Source of the DNA: Candidatus Ventricola intestinavium
GTDB lineage: Bacteria; Bacillota; Clostridia; Christensenellales; Aristaeellaceae
Assembly (NCBI GenBank): GCA_018715105.1
Contig: DVMG01000026.1
Coordinates: forward strand, 1-5,525
Length of the DNA stretch: 5,525 nt
Direction of reading: 5' to 3'
Below, piece after piece: positions 1-4,705 of the stretch. The position numbers were made by a program, and so were the translations under genes. Within the stretch, counting starts at the first letter, position 1, and every line of letters begins with the position of its first letter. Under the pieces are notes generated by a model that did not search any database, was not told the origin of the DNA, and was given only the letters and a program-made list of their open reading frames with translations.

Positions 1-36
1 CTGCGCATTCGGACGCTCCTTGTCAGTTTCCCGCCT

Positions 37-65
37 TTGACATCCGTCAAAAAAAGCCTTATAAT
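37..65 (+). promoter_or_regulatory. Consensus sigma-A-type promoter of the patatin-like gene
   Basis: A perfect TTGACA -35 box (37-42) and a perfect TATAAT -10 box (60-65) are separated by exactly 17 nt, the optimal spacing for the primary sigma factor. Transcription should start near 72, giving an untranslated leader of about 36 nt before the ATG at 108. No operator-like palindrome is evident around it, so expression may be constitutive; that last point is inference. Confidence 0.88.
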
Positions 66-92
66 AATGGGCAAACTCTAATCCTGTGCATG

Positions 93-99
93 AAGGTGA
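93..99 (+). promoter_or_regulatory. Ribosome binding site deciding the patatin-like start
   Basis: AAGGTGA lies 8 nt upstream of the ATG at 108. It overlaps the codons right after the alternative ATG at 90, which has no purine-rich Shine-Dalgarno before it. This favours 108 as the true start. The protein then begins MKTGIIDVGGG, which places the patatin glycine-rich loop at the usual distance from the N terminus. Confidence 0.75.
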
Positions 100-107
100 A
101 AAGCAGC

Positions 108-947
108 ATGAAGACGGGAATCATTGACGTTGGCGGTGGTTTTCGCGACATCTACGGCGCCGGCGTGCTGGACTGGTGCCTTGACAACGGCATTTTCTTT
201 GATTATGGCATCGGCGTTTCGGCCGGCAGTGCAAACCTGATTTCCTATCTGGCGGGACAGCGCGGGCGCAATTACCGCTTCTATACGGAGTATATCTTCA
301 GGAAGGCATACGCGAGCATGGAAAACTTTCTTTCCCGCCGCAGCTATGTCGATCTTGACTATGCGTACAGCACGCTGTCCAACCACGATGGCGAGTATCC
401 CCTTGATTATCCGGCGTTTGAACGCAATCCGGCGGCGTTTGTCGTGGTTTGCTGCAACGCGGAGACGGGCGAAGCCGTGTATTTTGACAAATCCCATATC
501 AGGCAGGATCATTATGACGTGCTGAAGGCTTCCTGCGCCCTGCCCATTTTCTGCATGCCCTACGAGCTGGAGGGGATCAAGGGGCTTGACGGCGGGATCG
601 TCGATCCCATCCCCGTGCTCAAAGCGTTCGAGGATGGATGTGACCGGGTGGTGCTCATTCTCACCCGCCCGGTTCACCAGCTGCGCGAGCAGAAAAAAGA
701 CGTGCTGCCCGCCCGCATGCTGGCAAGGTCCTATCCCCGCGCAGCCGAACGCCTGCTCGAACGCTACCGCACGTATAACGACAGCCTTGAAATCGCCAAA
801 ACGTATGCCCAGCTGGGAAAGCTGCTGATCGTCGCGCCGGATGATATCTGCGGGCTCTCCACGCTGAGCAAGAGCCGGGAAAAACTCGAAATCCTGTATC
901 AAAAGGGGCTGCGCGACGCGCAGGCGATCGGCGATTTCCTGAAGTGA
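108..947 (+). CDS. Patatin-like phospholipase / acyl hydrolase family protein
   Basis: A 279-residue soluble protein of the patatin-like family, serine acyl hydrolases that use a Ser-Asp dyad to cleave lipid acyl esters. Visible hallmarks are the glycine-rich oxyanion-hole loop GGGFR (9-13), the nucleophile elbow GVSAG (36-40, Ser38) and the DGG motif (Asp161). The ASCALPIFC segment (141-149) also fits bacterial patatins. The second glycine of the usual GGGxRG loop is Asp14 here. There is no signal peptide or membrane span, so it is probably cytoplasmic. The length suits the short bacterial YjjU-like branch. The start at 108 is chosen over the in-frame ATG at 90 because AAGGTGA precedes 108 at proper spacing. 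The gene is a single transcription unit, with a consensus promoter at 37-65 and a terminator at 959-992. The substrate is unknown; the family call is firm, but enzymatic activity is inferred from the retained dyad. Confidence 0.9.
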   Translation: MKTGIIDVGGGFRDIYGAGVLDWCLDNGIFFDYGIGVSAGSANLISYLAGQRGRNYRFYTEYIFRKAYASMENFLSRRSYVDLDYAYSTLSNHDGEYPLDYPAFERNPAAFVVVCCNAETGEAVYFDKSHIRQDHYDVLKASCALPIFCMPYELEGIKGLDGGIVDPIPVLKAFEDGCDRVVLILTRPVHQLREQKKDVLPARMLARSYPRAAERLLERYRTYNDSLEIAKTYAQLGKLLIVAPDDICGLSTLSKSREKLEILYQKGLRDAQAIGDFLK

Positions 948-958
948 ACATCGCATGA

Positions 959-992
959 GGGAGAGACGGCATGGGTCTCTCCTGATTTTTTT
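959..992 (+). terminator. Rho-independent terminator after the patatin-like gene
   Basis: GAGAGAC (961-967) pairs with GTCTCTC (975-981) around a 7-nt loop. The stem extends by G960-C982 and a G-T wobble at 959/983. A run of seven T residues (986-992) follows after three bases. It sits 11 nt past the patatin stop codon and ends 35 nt before the LysR start, so the LysR gene would depend on readthrough or on its own undetected promoter. Confidence 0.85.
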
Positions 993-1027
993 CCGCACGC
1001 CGGGCCCATCCAAAAGGGGGAATTCGC

Positions 1028-1921
1028 TTGCTGCTCAGGCAAATTCAATATTTTGTCTCGGTTGTTGAATGCGGCAGTTTTACGCAGGCGGCCGAGCAGT
1101 GCTACATCTCTCAATCCGCCATCTCCCAGCAGATTCAGGCGCTTGAAAGGGAGATCGGCGCGATACTGATTCACCGTGAAAACCGCCGCTTTACCCTGAC
1201 CGCCGCAGGCGAGTACTTCTACCGCCGTGGGAGAGCGCTGCTTCTGGATGCGCAGACCCTTTGCAGAGAAACCCGCCTTCTTGCCGGCGGCGAAGCGGTT
1301 CGTCTTCAGATCGGTTCTCTTCCAAACTACAGCGGGCGTGAGCTGCGGCAGGCCATCGCCGAGTTTGCCTCCCGCTATCCGGATGTTCCCATCGGCATTC
1401 TCAACGGCACACACGAAGAGCTGTATGACCTTCTGCGCGCCGGGGACGTGGACATCATCCTCAGCGATCAGCGCAGGGCGTTTTCCGATCAATTTGTCAA
1501 CGTTTCGCTGCGCGCATGCGCCTGCTGCGCGGAGCTGTCCGTGCATAGCGGCCTGAGCGGCGGAGAGTATGTCCGCCTGGAGGATTTAAGGAAGTCCCTG
1601 CCCTGTATCCTGATCTCTTCCAAAGAACAGCAAAGTGAAGAGCAGGCGTATTACGAAAACACACTCGGCTTTTCCGGCAGCTTCCTCTTCGCCCGAACGC
1701 TGGAAGAGGGCCGCCTGATGGTCGCGGGAAACCGGGGATTTCTTCCCCTTGAAAGCATCGGCGCGCCGCCGCCGGACGACGGCTTCATCCGCCGCCTGCC
1801 TATTTTTCGGGAGGACAGGCCGCTCATGCGCAATCTCTGCGCATTCTGGCTGAAAAAGCGCACCAACAGCCGCATCGAGGCCTTTGCGGATCTGCTGTGC
1901 GCCCTGTTCAATCAGCCGTAG
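1028..1921 (+). CDS. LysR-family transcriptional regulator
   Basis: A 297-residue LysR-type regulator of normal family length. The N-terminal winged helix-turn-helix (about 3-62) shows the family pattern: FVSVVECGSFTQAAE, then the recognition helix with ISQSAISQQIQALE (27-40), then the wing region ending FTLTAAGEYF. Residues from about 92 to 297 form the periplasmic-binding-protein-like effector domain, with VRLQIGSLPNY opening its first strand. It is a cytoplasmic DNA-binding protein, expected to act as a tetramer responding to a small-molecule inducer. Translation starts at TTG, supported by AAGGGGG (1014-1020) at 7-nt spacing; no ATG or GTG lies near. No promoter is obvious in the 35 nt after the upstream terminator. 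The next gene on the same strand is a short-chain dehydrogenase, a plausible target. The effector is not identifiable from sequence. Confidence 0.93.
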   Translation: MLLRQIQYFVSVVECGSFTQAAEQCYISQSAISQQIQALEREIGAILIHRENRRFTLTAAGEYFYRRGRALLLDAQTLCRETRLLAGGEAVRLQIGSLPNYSGRELRQAIAEFASRYPDVPIGILNGTHEELYDLLRAGDVDIILSDQRRAFSDQFVNVSLRACACCAELSVHSGLSGGEYVRLEDLRKSLPCILISSKEQQSEEQAYYENTLGFSGSFLFARTLEEGRLMVAGNRGFLPLESIGAPPPDDGFIRRLPIFREDRPLMRNLCAFWLKKRTNSRIEAFADLLCALFNQP

Positions 1922-1963
1922 CGCCGTCCATGCCCGTGCCCCGCATTCCGGCCGGATGTTCGC

Positions 1964-1993
1964 ATTCGTTTTGCTTATGCGCATCATTCGAAT
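1964..1993. promoter_or_regulatory. Palindrome cluster, possible regulator operator
   Basis: ATTCG (1964-1968) and CGAAT (1989-1993) form an inverted pair around the 8-bp palindrome ATGCGCAT (1977-1984). ATTCGAAT (1986-1993) is itself a palindrome. The cluster lies just upstream of the candidate promoter at 2000-2027, between the LysR gene and the dehydrogenase, which is where a LysR-type protein would be expected to bind. Assigning it as the operator is speculative, because LysR sites are degenerate. Confidence 0.25.
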
Positions 1994-1999
1994 TTGGAA

Positions 2000-2027
2000 T
2001 TGCTGTTTTTCTCTCTTTGATTAAAAT
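2000..2027 (+). promoter_or_regulatory. Candidate promoter of the dehydrogenase leader
   Basis: A weak -35-like TTGCTG (2000-2005) and a TAAAAT -10 box (2022-2027) are separated by 16 nt, within the AT-rich island that contrasts with the surrounding GC-rich DNA. The predicted transcript would begin near 2034, at the first base of the structured repeat region. The -35 match is poor, which would suit an activator-dependent promoter. TTGACA at 2062-2067 looks stronger but has no -10 box at a usable distance. Confidence 0.35.
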
Positions 2028-2034
2028 AAAAGAC

Positions 2035-2054
2035 AGGCGGCGCAGCAGCCGCCC
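2035..2054 (+). repeat. 20-nt hairpin repeat, copy 1
   Basis: AGGCGGCGCAGCAGCCGCCC occurs here and again, identically, at 2179-2198. Each copy is itself a hairpin: GGCGGC (2036-2041) pairs with GCCGCC (2048-2053) across a 6-nt GCAGCA loop. Because the arms are self-complementary, the arms of copy 1 can alternatively pair with those of copy 2, closing a 162-nt structure. No long T-run follows, so it is not a standard plus-strand terminator. Confidence 0.85.
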
Positions 2055-2178
2055 CGGTTTGTTGACATAAGCATCGCTTTCATTTGCTTTCATGCGGGAT
2101 AGGCGCTGCTTTTCCAAAGATTGCGGGAATCTTTCCTTCCCCCCTTCGGGGGGAGAAAAGCATTTTGTCAACGGTCTG

Positions 2179-2198
2179 AGGCGGCGCAGCAGCCGCCC
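2179..2198 (+). repeat. 20-nt hairpin repeat, copy 2
   Basis: This is an exact second copy of the sequence at 2035-2054, with stem GGCGGC (2180-2185) and GCCGCC (2192-2197). It ends only 6 nt before the AAGGAGGG ribosome binding site of the dehydrogenase, so formation of this hairpin could affect ribosome access. The identity of two copies 144 nt apart is unlikely by chance. Confidence 0.85.
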
Positions 2199-2204
2199 GA
2201 TATC

Positions 2205-2212
2205 AAGGAGGG
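2205..2212 (+). promoter_or_regulatory. Strong ribosome binding site of the dehydrogenase, possibly sequestered
   Basis: AAGGAGGG is a near-perfect match to the 16S anti-Shine-Dalgarno and lies 9 nt before the ATG at 2222. It fixes the start codon. The same purines can pair with the upstream pyrimidine run at 2132-2140, so its accessibility may be controlled by leader folding. Confidence 0.8.
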
Positions 2213-2221
2213 AAATCCGTT

Positions 2222-3070
2222 ATGAATTCACAGAAAAAAGAAGTCCTGCTCCTGGTCGGAGCCGGTCAGATCGGCATGGCCATCGCCCGCAGGATGGGGT
2301 ATGGCAAAAAAATCGTGATTGGCGACAAAAACCCGCAAAACGCCGGGACCATTGCCCGGATCATGAACGACGCCGGTTTTGACACCGCAGCGGTGGAGAT
2401 GGATCTCTCCTCCCGCTCCTCCATACGCGCCCTGATCGACGCGGCCAAAGCCTATGGGGACATCGCCATGCTCGTCAATGCGGCGGGTGTTTCGCCCAGC
2501 CAGGCGCCGGTTGAAACCATTCTCCACGTTGATCTGTACGGCACGGCCGTTCTGCTTGAAGAGGTGGGCGCGGTCATCCGGCCGGGCGGCGTGGGCGTGA
2601 CCATCTCCAGCCAGTCCGGCCACCGCATGCCCGCGCTTACCCCGCAGGAGGACAGGCTTCTCGCCACAACTCCCGCCGAAGAGCTGCTTGGGCTTGACAT
2701 CCTTCAGCCGCAAAACATCCGCGACACCCTTCATGCGTATCAGCTTGCAAAGCGCTGCAACGAAAAACGCGTGATGGCCGAAGCCGTCCAATGGGGAAAA
2801 AAGGGGGCCCGAATCAATTCGATTTCCCCTGGAATCGTGATCACGCCTCTGGCCGCCGATGAATTAAACGGGCCGCGCGGCGGGTTTTACCGGAATATGT
2901 TCGCCAAGTGCCCGGCGGGCCGTCCGGGCACCGCGGATGAAATCGCCAACGTGGCGGAGCTTTTGATGAGCGATCGCGGAGCCTTCATCACCGGCGCCGA
3001 TTTTCTGATCGACGGCGGTGCGACGGCCTCTTACTTTTACGGCCCGCTTCAGCCGCAGCAGGAGGGCTGA
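2222..3070 (+). CDS. Short-chain dehydrogenase/reductase (SDR) family oxidoreductase
   Basis: A 282-residue NAD(P)-dependent oxidoreductase with a Rossmann fold. The cofactor loop is GAGQIG (13-18), replacing the classical TGxxxGxG spacing. Asp35 at the end of the second strand (VIGDKN) favours NAD(H) over NADP(H). DLSS (61-64) and NAAG (86-89) are the adenine-binding and structural motifs. The catalytic Ser lies in ISSQSG (128-133), with Tyr173 and Lys177 in YQLAK, followed by the PG motif (SISPGIVITPLA, 200-211). The C-terminal ITGADFLIDGG is typical. Ser-to-Tyr spacing is about 43 residues rather than roughly 13, so about 30 extra residues (134-168) sit over the active site. It is cytoplasmic; the substrate is unknown. 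It follows the LysR gene after a 300-bp gap, and the regulator may control it. The start is set by AAGGAGGG at 2205-2212. Confidence 0.93.
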   Translation: MNSQKKEVLLLVGAGQIGMAIARRMGYGKKIVIGDKNPQNAGTIARIMNDAGFDTAAVEMDLSSRSSIRALIDAAKAYGDIAMLVNAAGVSPSQAPVETILHVDLYGTAVLLEEVGAVIRPGGVGVTISSQSGHRMPALTPQEDRLLATTPAEELLGLDILQPQNIRDTLHAYQLAKRCNEKRVMAEAVQWGKKGARINSISPGIVITPLAADELNGPRGGFYRNMFAKCPAGRPGTADEIANVAELLMSDRGAFITGADFLIDGGATASYFYGPLQPQQEG

Positions 3071-3137
3071 GCCCGCGCAAGCCCGGACATGCCCGAAATC
3101 CGCATGCTCCTGGCGGGGAAACGGGTGCAACGCCCAT

Positions 3138-3860
3138 TCAAAGCCGGGCAAACACGTCTCCAAGCCCTTCATTCAGCGTCAGGGCGGCGAGGCCGTCCAG
3201 AGGCGTGGGCGTCCTGTTGATGAGAACAAGCCGGTTTCCCGGATATTCGTCCAGAAATGCCGCGGCCGGATACACCGTCAGCGACGTGCCGGCGACGATC
3301 AAAAGATCCGCACGGCGTATGGCGTCCACAGCGCCCTCCACCGTCTTGGGATCCAGAGGCTCCTCATAGAGCACGACGTCGGGTTTCACGCGTCCGCCGC
3401 ATGCCGGGCAAACCGGCACGTTTCCCAGCTTGAGAAACGCCTCAAGCGTATAGGCCGCCCCGCAGCGGGTGCACGTGTTGCGGTAAACGCTCCCGTGAAG
3501 CTCGTATACGCAGCGGCTTCCCGCCTTCTGATGCAGGCCGTCGATATTCTGCGTGATCACGGCCAGCAGTTTGCCTTCCCGCTCCCACTGGGCGAGCCGG
3601 CGGTGGGCGATGTTCGGCTCCGCATCGGGATAAAGCATGCGCCTGCGGTAAAAATCAAAAAAGACCTCCGGATGGCGCATGTAGAATGTATGGGAGAGAA
3701 TCGTCTCCGGCGGGTCGTCAAACTGCTGGCTGTACAGCCCGTCCACCCCGCGAAAATCCGGAATCCCGCTTTCGGTGGATACGCCTGCGCCGCCAAAGAA
3801 AACGAGCCGCTTTGCTTCCTGCACCCAGCTGCTGAGGCGGGCGATCTTCTGTTCGTCCAT
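3138..3860 (-). CDS. cobB: SIR2-family NAD-dependent protein deacylase (sirtuin)
   Basis: A 240-residue sirtuin that removes acetyl groups from protein lysines using NAD+, releasing nicotinamide and O-acetyl-ADP-ribose. Motifs in order are GAGVSTESGIPDFR (24-37, NAD binding), TQNIDGLH (103-110), the catalytic His122 in HGS, and a zinc ribbon with Cys130, Cys133, Cys151 and Cys154. A GTSLTVYPAA segment near the C-terminal third completes the Rossmann site. The Tyr and Arg pair that marks desuccinylases such as E. coli CobB (Tyr92, Arg95) appears to align with Phe68 and Tyr71, so deacetylation is more likely; that rests on a hand alignment. The ATG at 3860 is preferred because AGGAGG lies 6 nt upstream and homologues begin just before this point. 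In-frame ATGs at 3890 and 3905 would add 10 or 15 basic residues. It is the last gene of the minus-strand group. The symbol is by family only. Confidence 0.93.
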   Translation of the reverse strand: MDEQKIARLSSWVQEAKRLVFFGGAGVSTESGIPDFRGVDGLYSQQFDDPPETILSHTFYMRHPEVFFDFYRRRMLYPDAEPNIAHRRLAQWEREGKLLAVITQNIDGLHQKAGSRCVYELHGSVYRNTCTRCGAAYTLEAFLKLGNVPVCPACGGRVKPDVVLYEEPLDPKTVEGAVDAIRRADLLIVAGTSLTVYPAAAFLDEYPGNRLVLINRTPTPLDGLAALTLNEGLGDVFARL

Positions 3861-3866
3861 CCGCTT

Positions 3867-3872
3867 CCTCCT
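3867..3872 (-). promoter_or_regulatory. Ribosome binding site deciding the sirtuin start
   Basis: AGGAGG on the minus strand lies 6 nt before the ATG at 3860-3858. The ATG at 3905 has no Shine-Dalgarno; the one at 3890 is preceded by a weaker GGGGAG. The site therefore supports the 240-residue form over the 255-residue form. Confidence 0.7.
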
Positions 3873-3925
3873 CTTCCCTTTGGATTTCATTTCTTCTCCC
3901 CGCATGTTCCGGCGCGGCGCCCCGC

Positions 3926-4666
3926 TCAGGGAAGCAGCCTGCCCGAGCGAATGGGCACCCCCATCCGTTCCTCCGCCAGGGCCCGCAGCGCGTCAAACAG
4001 CGCGTCCGGGCATGCGTCCGGGCTGTCAAGCGAATCAAGGCCCCGGCGCATGATGTCCTGCAGGTATCGCACATCCTTAACGCGCAGGCGGCAGGGCTCT
4101 CCCGCACCGCAGGCCGCGCACAGCACGCCGCCGGCCTGCGGACTGAATGCGGCTGCGGGCGCCTCCTCCTCTCCCTGCGCGGCAACCGGCCTGCCGCAGC
4201 GCGCGCAGCGCCCCACCTGGGGCCGGAAACCCAACAGGGAGGTCATGCCCATCAAAAAGACGGCCGTCACCCGGCGGGGCTGCGCCTGGCCATAACAAAG
4301 ATGCGCCAGTGTGCGCAGCAAAAGCAGGAAGAGCCGCTCGTTTTCCTCGCCCGGCTGAACCGCCGCCGCGCACAGCTCCAGGGCATACATGCCGTGTGCC
4401 AGGCGTTCATAATCCTCGCGAAGGGCATAATAGGAATCCGATATCTGGCAGGAAACCACGGTGGCGCGTTCATGCGCCTGATACAGCACATATTCCCCCG
4501 CGCAGAAAAGCTCGCTGGCCGCCATCAGCGGGCTTTTTTGCCGCCTGCATCCCCGGCACAGCGCGTCCACACGGCCCAGCGTCGGGGAAAACAGCGTCAG
4601 CATGCGGTCATTTTCCCTGTAATCCGCACGCCGGAGTACGATGGCATGGGTCGTAATCCGCGGCAC
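3926..4666 (-). CDS. recO: DNA repair protein RecO
   Basis: A 246-residue RecO, the recombination mediator that with RecR loads RecA onto SSB-coated single-stranded DNA and anneals complementary strands in RecFOR repair. The N-terminal OB-fold (about 1-80) shows the family pattern around RENDRMLTLFSPTLGRVDALCRGCRRQKSPL, followed by the helical domain. A zinc-binding insertion carries Cys154 and Cys157 (CARC) and Cys183 and Cys186 (CAAC), preceded by the characteristic FSPQAGGVLC. The length is normal. Translation starts at GTG (4666-4664), with a G-rich AGGGGGG Shine-Dalgarno 7 nt upstream; the first in-frame ATG is 21 codons later and would remove the start of the OB-fold. It sits 39 bp after the membrane-protein gene and 65 bp before the sirtuin, consistent with one operon. 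The substitution of Cys for the usual Ala in the alanine/arginine-rich RGC region is minor. Confidence 0.95.
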   Translation of the reverse strand: MPRITTHAIVLRRADYRENDRMLTLFSPTLGRVDALCRGCRRQKSPLMAASELFCAGEYVLYQAHERATVVSCQISDSYYALREDYERLAHGMYALELCAAAVQPGEENERLFLLLLRTLAHLCYGQAQPRRVTAVFLMGMTSLLGFRPQVGRCARCGRPVAAQGEEEAPAAAFSPQAGGVLCAACGAGEPCRLRVKDVRYLQDIMRRGLDSLDSPDACPDALFDALRALAEERMGVPIRSGRLLP

Positions 4667-4705
4667 ACAAAAGCCCCCCTCCCCCTTCGCATGGGCGGCC
4701 GCGCC

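Larger units (their letters stand above)
2035..2215 (+). ncRNA. Structured leader or small repeat element upstream of the dehydrogenase
   Basis: The stretch folds on paper into nested elements. The outer hairpin repeats are at 2035-2054 and 2179-2198. GTTGACA (2061-2067) pairs with TGTCAAC (2166-2172). A three-way-junction-like core is closed by GCTTTTC (2108-2114) with GAAAAGC (2155-2161). Inside it are the hairpins AAAGATT/AATCTTT (2116-2122 with 2128-2134) and a C-run/G-run stem (2138-2144 with 2148-2154). In addition, TTTCCTTCC (2132-2140) can pair over 9 bp (one G-U) with GGAGGGAAA (2207-2215), which contains the Shine-Dalgarno; this pairing would break both inner hairpins. The seen pairings suggest a switchable 5' leader. 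A MITE-like element that happened to insert here is the main alternative. I do not recognise a named riboswitch class. No credible protein-coding frame occupies the gap. Confidence 0.45.

Noticed and set aside
78..1013. 311-codon minus-strand open frame
   Set aside because: It is antisense to the patatin-like gene and covers its promoter and terminator; no domain is recognisable in it.
899..1546. 215-codon minus-strand open frame
   Set aside because: Antisense to the LysR gene, no motif, and it spans the patatin terminator.
2036..2060. GC-rich hairpin as a LysR terminator
   Set aside because: The stem is followed by CCCGGTTTGTT rather than a T-run. The A-rich side would make a better terminator for minus-strand transcription, but no minus-strand gene ends there.
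2062..2067. TTGACA as a -35 box for the SDR gene
   Set aside because: No TATAAT-like hexamer lies 15-19 nt downstream (the region reads TTTGCTTTCATG). It is better explained as one arm of the GTTGACA/TGTCAAC inverted pair.
1908..2171. Small minus-strand or plus-strand (2092-2382) ORFs in the intergenic gap
   Set aside because: They run through the repeat and hairpin region, are composition-biased, lack convincing ribosome binding sites, and the plus-strand one overlaps the SDR start.
2228..2791. 187-codon minus-strand open frame
   Set aside because: Antisense shadow of the SDR gene, rich in His and Gly without a recognisable domain.
3071..3137. Bidirectional terminator in the convergent gap
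   Set aside because: Only short, weak inverted repeats (such as GGG/CCC near 3123-3135) are present, with no T-tract on either strand.
3018..4295. 425-codon plus-strand open frame
   Set aside because: It is antisense to the sirtuin and RecO genes, which have clear family motifs. Its translation is rich in Arg, Pro and Ala with no recognisable domain, as expected from a shadow frame in GC-rich DNA, and it overlaps the SDR 3' end.
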